A stretch of 64,000 nt of DNA from Euonymus europaeus (taxonomy: Eukaryota > Streptophyta > Magnoliopsida > Celastrales > Celastraceae). Made by a program: the position numbers and the translations under genes. Below, in pieces: positions 11,589-22,470 of this stretch (positions within the stretch are counted from its first letter, which is position 1; every line of letters begins with the position of its first letter). Location of the stretch: positions 18,135,996-18,199,995 of the forward strand of contig OY756968.1 of NCBI GenBank assembly GCA_963580455.1, read 5' to 3'. The notes under the pieces were generated by a model that saw nothing but the letters and a program-made list of their open reading frames with translations, was not told the DNA's origin and searched no databases.

Positions 11589-12341
11589 GAGCAACTCAAC
11601 ATTCTCTCTAAGTTTGTGTGGATTTATGTTTGTGATGGTGCAATCATTTAGTTTGTCATGTATCTTTGTTGTTGTGCCTTTAATTATTATGGTTTGTTTT
11701 GCAGTTCTTTGGTTTAATTAAAATTGCATCTACGATGTAACTAGTTCGTATTTAATTTGATCAATATGTGTAATAGAGTTGTAATTCAATATATGGTAGA
11801 CTTGTTGATTTTTTATAATCATCTATAGAAAAGAAAAACTATACACTTCATAAGGCCCGGCTACCTCATCCATCTAGAAGCTCATATAAAGGGTTTATCA
11901 ACAAACAAAAAAAAAAAACCTAAACTTAAATACAACAAATATTTGTAACTATAATTTTGGCAAATCACACAATATCCAATTTCCAAGCACATTATAGTAA
12001 GTCCGACCTCAATTGTGGGGATTATAAAGGATGAATCATTTGTCAAAAGTAAGCCAAACGCTATTCTAAGAGCTTGAGTAATACCTTTTTGATTACCGAA
12101 AACATTTGCCTCGTTCCAAATCGTAACATATCATTTTTTAAAAACTTGGGAATTTTTAGGAATCCTGAAATTAAAATTTGTATTGTTAACCTAGAATAAA
12201 AAAAAAAGGGGGAATTTCATTTCAGACTCTACATGAACATAAAATTATGAAATCCATTTGAAATTTCATGAAATCGATGCTCAAGCCCTAGCTATGCGAT
12301 CCGATATAGCATTTTTGCGGGAGTTGTTATGAACTTATGAT
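11589..12341. other. B3 copy 2 3' flank and spacer
   Basis: The first 240 bp is the diverged B3 3' flank. The rest is AT-rich with no gene seen. Sequence resumes after the MITE with ATCGAAGATATGGATGAAT, which also occurs after B3 copy 3 near 16688, so this spacer belongs to the original B3 repeat unit. Confidence 0.55.
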
Positions 12342-13103
12342 CAGGGACGGCCCTGGCCTATTTGGGGCCCGGGGCAAGAAAGTTATTGGGGGCCCTCAAG
12401 GTGGGGTTCGGGGCAGCGTCCCGAAAAATTTTTTGGGGTTCGGGGCAACGTCCCGAATTTTTTTTTTTACACATAGTCATAAGTTTTAAACTAATAATAA
12501 AAATTAAAGTAAATAAAATAAAATAAAATTTTGATGGCTGAAACCCAATTTTGGGAGGTTAGGCCATCACGCCTTGAATGTTATTACATTAAAATCAATG
12601 CATAATATGGCCACTGGAATAATAGAGCAAGAGAATTAAAGTTAAAGTTCAGCTTAAAAAAATAATAGAGCAAGAGAATTAGTGCCAGTGCCATAGACTT
12701 ACCAACAAAACTAGATGGAACCAACATAATTCAAATTACAAAATCACTAAAATATTCCAGATTATGTCAATGAAAGAGAGAGATGATTAAAAAGTACCTT
12801 TAGATGGTTTAGAGTTAGAGGTAATTCTAGAACCATCAATCTTCCGGATGATCATTGAAGTTAATTTATTAAATTCTCTGACTGGTGTTAAACTCATTGA
12901 CTTAGGACTGCATATCTTTTTATCTGTATGTATTGCTGACTTCTTACTAATTGGAGTGGCAATGTTTTCTTTATTAGGTCTAATGAGAGCTCTACCCCTA
13001 GAATTAACAATAATATTACTTTTAAAAAAAAAAATTTTGGGCCCCCAAAAATTGGGGGCCCTGTGCGGTCGCACAGGCCCGCCCCTGTTCAGGGCCGGGC
13101 CTG
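12342..13103. mobile_element. hAT-type MITE with 8-bp target duplication
   Basis: A 762-bp element flanked by perfect direct repeats CTTATGAT (12334-12341 and 13104-13111). The ends are imperfect inverted repeats, CAGGGACGGCCCTG against CAGGCCCGGCCCTG (12 of 14). Subterminal DNA is GC-rich with mirrored GGGGCCC blocks, and near the left end a GGGGTTCGGGGCA unit occurs twice. Eight-bp target duplications and CAGGG termini are typical of hAT elements. There is no transposase, so it is non-autonomous. Open frames inside it are not genes. Confidence 0.88.
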
Positions 13104-13350
13104 CTTATGATCGCCTCGTTCAAACCCTAGTATCGAAGATATGGATGAATGAAGAAGAAGAACGGAGGAAAACTAAGAGACAAAACTTGAAGAGAAACTC
13201 GTCATTTGTAATATTCCCAGGATTTGTCTCTTGGAGACTTGGAACCGTTGCATCTTCTAGCTTTGTCTCTCAGTGAAAATGAAATTTAAGAGCGTCTTCA
13301 GTAACGCCATTCATAATCACAATGTCACAAATTTCCTGGAAAGTGGCCAG

Positions 13351-13562
13351 ATGGAGAGTCAATAAGCATTATAGTTTGTTGTGCTATGCCAGAATGGTGA
13401 ACATTAACAGTTGGTTTAAAATACTCTTTGATGGCCCTTTGTTCGTTGTTGTTTGGATTAGCCATAACTATTTCTTCTTGCTTTTCTCCTAGTTCGAAAT
13501 AATTATAATGACCTCAAAATATATATTTCAAGCTAAATGTTTAATGCTTATTGACTCTCCAT
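13351..13562. repeat. Perfect 20-bp inverted repeat, 172-bp spacer
   Basis: ATGGAGAGTCAATAAGCATT (13351-13370) is exactly inverted at 13543-13562. The interior is non-coding. No target duplication is evident, so I cannot say whether it is a tiny MITE, a hairpin RNA locus or a rearrangement scar. Confidence 0.75.
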
Positions 13563-14035
13563 GTTAAGAAAAAATCGATACTTGATTTATGAATTAAAAT
13601 ACTGACAATTTGATTCATAAATCATAAACATCAAGACTCACGCTTAACTTATTTATCGTGTCCGATAATTAAATTCATCTGATGGGTTTGACATGAACAA
13701 AACTTATAAACTTTCTCGATGGATATCCTCAATCCCTAAACCGAGACATGATTTTCTTCGATAAATAATATTTCAGATCAATGCACTGTCATTATCCAAC
13801 TCATTGAATCTATTGACTCATAAATGAGCATTACTCTTTCGTGACTCAAACCAATATCTAGTCTATGATTGTTCACATTATTCGTATCGGGATTAAGAGT
13901 ATAAGTATTCGTAATAACTACGAGTTATTTTTGTTTTATATAGTCGGCATAAAAATATTTTTCTCGACTTGATCAAATTCAATTCACACAAATGTATTGG
14001 ACATGAAGTATTCTTCTTCTTCTTTTTTCCCTTAT
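13563..14035. other. AT-rich spacer, nothing recognised
   Basis: No open frame, terminal repeat or family match was noticed. Confidence 0.5.
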
Positions 14036-14330
14036 GTTCCTCCCTTGATTTCTTGTTGGTGGCGAGCGAGTAACGAGTTAATTAGGGAGAAAAAGATTGA
14101 CAAATAAAAATTCGAAACTAAATAAAAGAAAAACACTTTGAAAAAAAATCTCTATTGCTTTAATGTTGTGGAAGTTGGTATCATTCGAATGATTGTGATA
14201 CTTGTTACATAACGTTATGTCAGGTTAACTTGCATGCACGTGATCGACAAATGTCATTTTCATTTACAGAAAATAAACAAATAGTTTGTAGCCGAAAAAT
14301 GCATTTTTTGCATGAAAAAATAATGACCTG
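14036..14330. repeat. B3 copy 3 distal promoter block
   Basis: It aligns with 970-1270 and 10683-10983 with moderate divergence. It includes TTGCATGCACGTGATC, with CATGCA at 14233-14238 and CACGTG at 14237-14242. The upstream TGACGT of copies 1 and 2 is TAACGT here. About 1.5 kb of extra DNA, including a MITE, separates this block from the proximal promoter at about 15860. Confidence 0.75.
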
Positions 14331-14780
14331 CAAATCTTAATAAGAAGAGATAATCATTTCTAAAACAAACTTAATTTTATTCTAATTAATCAATTTTATC
14401 AAATCAATTAATTAAACAAAATTAATTACCACATAAAAACACATCACGTAAATCCACGATGCAAGTTTTTCAAAAATCCCGATGCTTATGTAGGCTACAT
14501 GCAGGTTACCTGAAATCTCAGTTAGCTCATGTAAACTACATGCATGTTTACATGATAACTTTGTTTGATCTTCAGTTCTAAATCAATCTGCATTATAATT
14601 TAATGTGGATCCTAAATATTCTAAATTTAAATATTACATTGATCAAATATAGTGTCACACAATAAAAAAAGGTTAAACAGCATCAGTCCTAAAGAAATTA
14701 TCCTATTGTAGTAAAGAATTCAAAGGATCAGAACCTGAAATGCTTTATGGGCTGGGCATTTTTGACGAAGTAGTCCCTAG

Positions 14781-15695
14781 CAAGGTTGTTAAAACTGGAC
14801 CGGACCGGCCGGTCGGACCGGTTCGACCGGTCACCGGCCCTCTGTCCGGTCCGGTATGGTTGGGAAGAACCGACCCTTTTCAGAACCGGCCTTTTTCTTG
14901 AGAATCGGTCGGTTCCCGGTTGGACCGGCCAATCCTCATGAACCGGTTGAGCCGGTTTTTGCCGGAAAATTTTGGAAAAGTTGCTTTTGCTAGGATTAGA
15001 ACTCATTACCTCCTTACTAAAAGCTAGTCTTTTGACCAACTAAGCTATCCAACTTTGTTGATCTATGGTGAAACATTATATTAATGTATCATATCTCTCA
15101 AGTTTAATTTAAAGTCAAACACTAATTAAATATATAGTATTTCTATATATTAATTAAATTTATATAAAATAATATATATTTATTTATTTCAAATATTTAA
15201 TTTAATAAAAATTCATTGCAATAAATTTCAGTTAATTTTTTCATATATTCATGTTGTCGACTAAATTTTTTGACATAAAGACTCATATTATGATGATGAA
15301 AATAGTTGTAATATACATGTGTTTCACTCATATAATTCTTAATTCGATTTTTAATAAATATTTAATTTTAATTTACGATTCTATGATTGCATAAATAATT
15401 TTTATTTATTTTATTATTTGACATATAATTTTTTTTGTTAAATGAATATTTGAGAACCTATGAATATTTGCGAATTTTTTAATAAAGAGACATATTAATG
15501 TTATATTTCTATATTACTATGAGAATTATAAAATATTAAATGGTTTTAATTATTACTTATAATATATAAAAATATATATATAATAATTAATAACATTGAA
15601 CCCGGTTCGAACCACGGTTGAATCACGGTTGGACCATTGAACCATGAACCGAAGAATTTTTCGGTTCGATGACTGATCCGGTTTTCAAAACCTTG
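14781..15695. mobile_element. hAT-type MITE rich in CCGGT-like repeats
   Basis: A 915-bp element with perfect 8-bp target duplications GTCCCTAG (14773-14780 and 15696-15703). The ends are imperfect inverted repeats, CAAGGTTGTTAAAACTGG against CAAGGTTTTGAAAACCGG (15 of 18). Both subterminal regions carry clustered ACCGG/CCGGT/GGTTCGA words, while the middle is very AT-rich. No transposase is present. It is inserted between distal and proximal promoter sequence of B3 copy 3 and is absent from copies 1 and 2. Confidence 0.88.
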
Positions 15696-15942
15696 GTCCC
15701 TAGCCGTTATGGGTAACAAGCATTGGACTATCACATTGTATTGCATGTGAAATATATAATTAATAGTGAAAGTGATCCATGGCCCGCGCAATCATCTAAT
15801 TATTCACGCGGACTAGATATGAATAATAATATATTTCTTGGTTAGACTACACCAAAACTCTTCATGAAGTTTCAATTGCATGTGTATGTGATGGCTCAAA
15901 CAATATGATTTACTTAATGTAACAAATTCAACTTTTCTATTT

Positions 15943-15950
15943 TATAAATA
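15943..15950 (+). promoter_or_regulatory. TATA box of B3 copy 3
   Basis: TATAAATA lies 116 bp before the ATG at 16059, as in the other two copies. Confidence 0.7.
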
Positions 15951-16058
15951 CCATAGGAATCCATCACCCCCAGAATCATATCTTCTTGCTTAGCTTGTAT
16001 ACATAACAATTGTTTCACAAATCTTGTTCGTCTTTTTTCATTTCATCTCATCTCATCA

Positions 16059-16391
16059 ATGGCGGAGCTCTTTAGGAAAGTACTCTCACAAACTGATATT
16101 GATCACAGGTTAGCATTTCCTACTGCCTTGTTAAGAGAGTTTTCATTTCCTGTTGGAACTCATTCAACAACCTTTCAAGTCACAGACACTAACTATGATG
16201 AGTGGAGCTTCAAACTCTCTGTTCGGAGAAATGATCCAAATCCTAAGCCCGTTCTCTCTGGAGATTGGCTTCGATTCGTTCAATCTAAAGGTCTTAAAGC
16301 GGGTGACAGGTTCATCCTTTATCGAGATAGTGCTCAATACATTATCAGAGCAGAGAGAAAAATCTTTGGATTTTGGGCTAATGTGATGTGA
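16059..16391 (+). CDS. Small single-domain B3 DNA-binding protein, copy 3
   Basis: A 110-residue, intronless B3-domain protein with the same length and start as copies 1 and 2. It differs from copy 1 at 13 residues: S29, T34, V41, N45, Y46, D47, V55, D69, K80, F85, S91, I95 and A107. The core landmarks W49, SGDWLRFV, KGLKAGD and the FGFW end are kept. Retaining an uninterrupted frame at this divergence suggests selection to keep the protein. Its proximal promoter and TATA box are intact, but the distal RY/G-box block is displaced by about 1.5 kb of inserted DNA, so its expression may differ from the other copies. Confidence 0.87.
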   Translation: MAELFRKVLSQTDIDHRLAFPTALLREFSFPVGTHSTTFQVTDTNYDEWSFKLSVRRNDPNPKPVLSGDWLRFVQSKGLKAGDRFILYRDSAQYIIRAERKIFGFWANVM

Positions 16392-17282
16392 AAGCAGCTC
16401 AATATTTTCTCTGAGATTGTGTGAATTTGTGTTTGTGATGTTGCAATCATTTAGTTTGTCATGTATATTTGTGGTTGTGCCTTTATTATGGTTTGTTTTG
16501 CCGTTATTTGGTGAAAATAAAATTGCATGTACAATGTAAATTGTTTGTATTTAATGTGATGAATACGTGTAACGGAGTTGTATTTAAATATATGGTGGGC
16601 TTGTTGATTTTTTATAAATATACTTTTTCTAGTGTATTAAACTTAAATACAACAAAATTTGTAAGTATAATTCTGTCAGATCACGTAATATCGAAGATAT
16701 GGATGAATTAAGAAGAAGAATAGAGGAAAACTAAGTGACAAAGCAAATATTCTTCAAGTTCAAGTGAAGTTTTTATTGCCTGGATAAAAGCTAGCACTAA
16801 TTGGTTCGTTGTAGAAAGACTTTACCGTGAAAGTCTTTTCTCTGGAAGGCCACAACAGATAAGCCAATGGCAGTGATAGTATAGAGGCTCAGTGAGCTTG
16901 CAGATGAAAACTTCCAGACAGAGCATCTGTATGAAAACAAACGGGATCATTTGAAAATAATTCTTAGATGATGATTCAAACAACTTGCACCCTTCTCACG
17001 ATTGAAAGACACGTGCAACGCCACTCTCACAAGGGGTCCTTAGCCAGTCATGTTGACAACGACAACAAATGAGAATTGCAACTCCCCCACCTGAGAGGGA
17101 TCTACGAAATGACTAAACTATAATCGACTATATTCTTTTATGTAAAATACTCATTAATTTAAATTTTATAATTCAAACAATAAATGTGAAAAGTCTCGTA
17201 AAGTTATCACAATAAATGTGATAAGTTCTAACAAGTGAAATAGTGTGAAAGTTTAAACGTTGACAAAATCAAACCTAACAAT
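16392..17282. other. B3 copy 3 3' flank and spacer
   Basis: The first 230 bp matches the 3' flanks of the other B3 copies. 16685-16735 matches 13128-13180. The remainder has no gene I can support. Confidence 0.6.
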
Positions 17283-17689
17283 CTCTACCCATAACTTACG
17301 TAAAAATATTCGCAAGTGCATAAGTGTATTATTGTAGCACAAAAGATGAAAATACGTGGTCGATCCCACAGAGACATGTTTAAGTCAATAGTGTACCGAA
17401 ATCACAATTAATATAAATAACAACTAAATTAACGACGATGAGTGATGAATTATGGGTACGAACAACTAAGTAAACAAGTAAGAAATTCAATAAGATAAGG
17501 AACTAGGGTATGATCTCACCAAGCAATCCTACCGTGAATTTATAAAGATAAATCAACAATAACAATTATGAATCTAAGGTCGTTTTTCTCTCAATGGATT
17601 AAATGATAGAACAAACAAAGTTGGGTAGCAGTCTCACAAGCGAGAGCGACTTGATTTGGAAAATTAAGTGTACATTCTCTTAGGTTTAG
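17283..17689. mobile_element. Probable gypsy LTR fragment
   Basis: It contains phrases usual in plant gypsy LTRs and their borders (TTCGCAAGTGCATAAGTG, GTCGATCCCACAGAG). It ends where the LTR at 17690 begins. It is probably an older LTR into which the next element inserted. Its right half is not clearly identified. Confidence 0.4.
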
Positions 17690-18648
17690 TGTTATGTCGT
17701 TATTAACAATTTAAAATAAACTTACAACTGTACAAATAATATATATATAATGGACAAGTAAAAGTTGATCCCACAAGGAGTGATACTAATAAATATACAA
17801 TCTAACACTCGAATATAATTTATATATAATTATAAAAAGGGGGTTTAAATCTTATAACAAATAAAAATAAAGATAAAATCATTAAACCTAAAAACAAGAA
17901 TGGAAAGTAATGACTTCAATTTCTACATGTCCCTAAGTTAGCTACTCAAAGAAACGAAGTATCAAAATTCACATAACATAGAGAAACCGAAATCACCATA
18001 CTTTGAAGAAAATATACAATCCACACCACACAACTTATATAATTGAAATCATGTTTAGGGCTTCAAAGTTAAGCCCTAACTACAAAATTTTAATTATACA
18101 TAACCAAATAAAACACAAAACTTAATAAATAAAAAGCTAAGAAATACAACCCTTTAATTCTTCTTCGAAAAGATTTCTTCTTCTTCAAATCTTCAAATCT
18201 TGAAATCTTGGAATCCTTTGAAATTTTTGAATCTTGGAATCTCTCTTAATCTCCTCTTTTTTTCTCCTAATCACCAAAGACCTCCCTTCCTTTTATAGAC
18301 AAAATTTTATGTAAATATCATGATATTTTAAACACAAATATAATAAAATACAAATATCATAAATACAAATATCATATATACAAATATCATGATATTTTTC
18401 ATATTAATATCTTTGATTTTTATTTTCAAAATAATGGTGATGTCATAAATGACATCTCAACTTATAGATCAACAATTCCACAATTGCTTAGGCTTGGATT
18501 ATAAGGAAGCAAAATTACATTTAAAATAATAAAGTGATGTCCAAAATAATATTTGGATTTTAATACACAAAAACATCACTTTAAACCTTAATCATTCATA
18601 AATGCCTATATATAATCAATTTAAAAATGTATATTCTGGCATTTATCA
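17690..18648 (-). repeat. 3' LTR of the minus-strand gypsy element
   Basis: On the minus strand it begins TGATAAATGCC and ends CGACATAACA, with TG and CA termini. Its left part matches 22471-22709 and its middle matches 23118-23440. Relative to the other LTR it lacks an internal block of about 410 bp. Confidence 0.82.
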
Positions 18649-20136
18649 CAACCCCCAACTAGCTTATTGCTAGCCCCTAGCAATACAAGCGTAAAGAAAA
18701 TGTGGATTTTTTTAAAAAACAGAACAAAACGTAAGAGATCATAATCGCTATCCAATTTATTAGTCACAATTTCCAACATTTGTGTGTGTGTGCACTAAGT
18801 CAAAACTTTCTTACCACAAACCATAATACATAAACCTCGAGAAATTATTCAAGTAAGAAGCCTCAACTCCATAGTCTCACATGTTAAAGAAAAATTTCAG
18901 TGTAAAGAATTTCTCTCATGGAGTTGGAAACATAAATGCACTCAGAAGAATAATCAATTTAAGGACAAACAGATAAACAAACATTGATCTAAAGATAGGT
19001 ATATTAACTGTCTAGAACTTCCACCATTCTTGCCAACAAACCTGCTTTGGAATTCTAGAGATCAATTTTGCTAAGAAAATAATCAACTCATGAAAAAGAA
19101 ACTACATGTCTTCTTAAGGAAGAATAAGACTTATCATACTGATTTTTTTATTTACAGGTGAAGAATATATAAACAATTATACCAATAATTACACCAGGTA
19201 AATTCCCAGGAAAGATTGGAGGGACACAGTGGTCCACTTAAATACCAAACTCCTTAGACAGAATTTCCTAGACATGCAATTAGTAGCACAATATATCATA
19301 CCAACTTACCCGATCGAAATATATATTGCGGCAACAACCCTAAATATATATAGATATACTTTTTTCTTTTTTCTTTCTTTTTTCTTTTCTTTTCTCCTTT
19401 GTTTTTCTTTGCTTTTTCTTTTTCAAATCTACTATATCATACAATACAACAATAAAAGCTCAGTAAGTTACAACATTGCTTTAACAAAATTGATCTCTAT
19501 CATCCTCAGCATCCTACCAGCATTCCACAAACCTTGTAATGATGTTCATTGACAGCAATTATCCATTTCTAAAGATCAATGAAAATTCATAAGTTGTTTT
19601 CTCATTTCTCTCCACTCATTTATAATTCACCTTGTGCTGCTTTATCCTTGAAAATTCTCTTGGTATTATGCATTATCATCCATCTTACCACAAGACTTAG
19701 TATTTGTGCACAAAAGAGTTTTAGAAATTGTTGTCTAACAATCCAGATAGAAAAATTGACTCAAACTAGTTGTAGTGTAGCAAATCATCTTTTATCAAAT
19801 CATCCATTTTTGCATATGTTGCCCCCAACTAAAATGAGACATTGTCTTCAATGTAACAACAGAGAACTTGAGTATGGAAATGCAATGCAAAAACAAAAAC
19901 AGGGATAGAAAAAATACAACCTGAGATGAAAGCTGTGTGGACAGGGTAGTAGCGGAGAGTCTTTAGTGTTGCATCTTATCCATGAGGACATTCAGCATGT
20001 GTTCCAACCTGAGCTGGCCAACCTCTAATTGATGCAAGAGGCCAAGTAATTCCTGTCATTGATGAGACTGTGGTGGTTCAGCAGCAACAGAAGATTGAGA
20101 TGCGTTCCTTGGTGTGGCAACTGGAAGTCATGGTGT
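18649..20136. other. Non-coding 3' part of the gypsy element
   Basis: It lies between the LTR and the relict coding region. CTAACTAGC-type and pyrimidine-rich tracts are typical of the long non-coding stretch before the polypurine tract in these elements. No gene is supported. Confidence 0.55.
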
Positions 20137-20535
20137 TCATCGTCTCCTAGCAATAATGGACATGTGTCCAGTACTCTGATGCCAAGTGGATTTCTCAAGA
20201 ACAGTTATGGCATATCCAGAAGATAGTGGACATCGAGGAGGGCGGATGCTCTTACTGTAAAGCAATCGTGTGATAAGCCGTGGAAAATACAGGTTTCCAA
20301 CCTTGGTTGGTCTTTGCTCCACAAAGAACTTCGCCTTGAGAATACTCTCCATGTATATCACTCCGAGATCAAACCATGCGCCTCGATACATATGGTACAT
20401 GATAGACAGAATATTGCCCCGTCGTTGTTGACTATGGCCAATGGGGCACAAGTTACTACGGAGAGCATCATTGATGCAAATGCACCCAACCCAGGACGAT
20501 ACCCACGCATGGGCCCCTTGGCGATGGGCTGTCAA
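20137..20535 (-). pseudogene. Relict of retroelement-associated plant domain
   Basis: The open frame includes GVIYMESILKAKFFVEQRPT and VGNLYFPRLITRLL. This resembles the domain annotated as putative plant transposon protein, common in Athila-like elements beside gag and pol. A second relict with IYMDSILKAKLFVEKKSTK lies at about 44365-44425 on the plus strand, so the two retroelements are related. The N-terminal end of this frame is odd and GC-rich (20440-20640), and may come from another insertion. Confidence 0.5.
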
Positions 20536-20623
20536 CCCTCAGACCCAGCTCAGAGGCCGCAACATGGCTGGTCTGCAGGGCATAGCCCACTACATCGGGC
20601 TTGCAGGCCACACACCCCAACCC

Positions 20624-21767
20624 TCAATCTCCTGCCGTTAAGCGAGGTAGGTTGTTGAGGCTGGGATTCGACCTCCATACCTCCTTTAACACTAAGGCGC
20701 TGGGCCTTTGCATCTTATTCATGTTCTGATTTGGGTAAGTGGTCAATGCATTGATTTGACCATCTAAGACGACAACTTCATTTTGTGGGCAATTTCCCAT
20801 GGCATGTCCTGGTGTGCTACAAATAGCACACACCTGAGACATTGGAATGATTAGCTGCTTCACCATCTCTGTCAGATTGGCAATCTGAGCTTCCATGATT
20901 GAACTTGACTGTGCTTCATAGATCCAACTTTTTTTGCGGTTCTCTCACTCTATTGTAGCTCCATTGTTGAGAATTGGTTGATAGAGTTTCGAACATTTCC
21001 CTTGCTTGCTCAGCATTGTTATTCATCAGTGCACCACCAGATGTGGCGTCCACCATTTTTCAATCTGAATCCAACATCCCTTCATAAAAATATTGCATAA
21101 GAAGTCATTCTTGAATATTATGATGAGGACAAGAACTTAAGAGTCTCTTGTACCTCTCCCAGTACTCATGGAATACTTCTCCATCATTTTGTTGAATGCT
21201 CACTATCTCTTTCCTTATTTTATTTGTTTTTTGAGCTGGAAAGAATTTTGTCAAGAATTTGTTTGCCAAATCTGTCCATGTTCTAATTGATCCTCTTTGT
21301 AAAGAGTGAAGCCATGTCTTCGATTGTTCCTTCAAACTGAATGGAAACAATCGAAGACGGACTTGCTCATCAGTTAATCCTCTTATTTTGATTGTAGAAC
21401 ACACATAAAAAAACTCTTTAAGATGCATATGAGGATCTTCTACAGCATGGCCCAGGAATGTAGGCAATAAATGGATCATGCCCGACTTTAGTTCAAAATT
21501 GTCTACGGTGGTCTGGGGGTAGACAATACATAAGGCCTGATCAGCTGCTTGAGGCACAGAAAAATCCTTAAGTGGCTTGCTCATGTCAGTTGGTTCTTCT
21601 GCCATTTGGGCTATGACTCTGGGACTTGTGGCTGGTGATGTCAAAGGTGATATCTCAGGAGTTTGACGGTCTCTTTTTTGTTGTTGACAAAATAGACGAA
21701 TATCCGCTAATTTTGTGTTTAACGAGATGTCATCACTCAATAAATTTTCCGAATTTGAGCGGGACAT
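20624..21767 (-). pseudogene. Gypsy gag, broken
   Basis: The N-terminal frame (21767-21105, 220 residues) has the retrotransposon gag core: LLPTFLGHAVEDPHMHLKEF, LRLFPFSLKEQSKTWLHSL, then WTDLANKFLTKFFPAQKTN and EYWERYKRLLSSCPHH. This is the pattern of Athila/Tat-group capsid proteins. Frame breaks follow. The frame at 20896-20624 carries a CCHC zinc knuckle (CAICSTPGHAMGNC, C-X2-C-X4-H-X4-C), which would bind RNA. No protease or pol follows, so the element cannot move without help. Confidence 0.85.
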
Positions 21768-22447
21768 GCATATGCCTGTTCAATAGGAAAATAGTAATGA
21801 GATATTTAGGTGGCAAGGCCAACCATGAACATAATTAGTATAGAGAAAATTTAGAGGATGTCAGTGCCAATCACAACCAACAGAATTAAAGGAGTTAGTA
21901 TATAGTATATAAAAATTTAGTATACATAATATAAAAAGTTAGTATACATAACAACAACAACAAAAAATGGGGCAATTGAGCCAACAACATTAATTAATAA
22001 GATTTAATGTAAAACCTTCCATGTAGGAGGTACTAAGATAACAAGTTAGTATACAGAAAAAATAAAAATAAAATAAATTAAAATGGGGCAAATAAGGCCA
22101 ACCACTAAAAGAAATACAAATAATTAATGATGTTAGTAATTATTAACGTATAGTACTAGGCGGTGGAACCGACCATTAATAAAAATGGGGCGATTAAGCC
22201 AACCACATTAATTAATAATATATAATAAATATATACAGACGTTAATAAGAATAGGCGGTTGAACCGACCATTAATAATAATAGATATATACATATAATAA
22301 ATATTATATATACATATATTAACAAGAGTAGGCGGTTGAACCGACCATTAAAAATATGGGGCAATGAAGCCAACCATATTAATTAACAACAGTAATAAAT
22401 AACCAAATAATAAACAAGAGTTAGTTAACACTGTATTAGAGAATCAC

Positions 22448-22465
22448 TCCCCAGCAACGGCGCCA
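22448..22465 (-). other. Primer-binding site, tRNA-Asp type
   Basis: The minus strand reads TGGCGCCGTTGCTGGGGA, complementary to the 3' end of plant tRNA-Asp with one probable mismatch. It is 5 bp inside the 5' LTR edge, where reverse transcription is primed. This fixes the element's orientation. Confidence 0.85.
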
Positions 22466-22470
22466 AAAAT

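Larger units (their letters stand above)
9714..11593. repeat. Recent direct duplication, right copy (partner 1-1880)
   Basis: Near-identical to 1-1880. Both copies share the same deletion junction just after AAAACTTATTG, so the deletion preceded the duplication. Confidence 0.95.

Noticed and set aside
12848..13276. 142-codon open frame
   Set aside because: It runs across the end of the hAT MITE into flanking DNA and has no domain.
14728..15039. Arg/Pro-rich minus-strand frame
   Set aside because: It is a translation of the CCGGT-rich MITE end and crosses the MITE border.
20640..20710. tRNA-like B-box (GGTCGAATCCC on the minus strand), possible SINE
   Set aside because: No convincing A-box at the right distance, no tRNA fold, no tail or target duplication.
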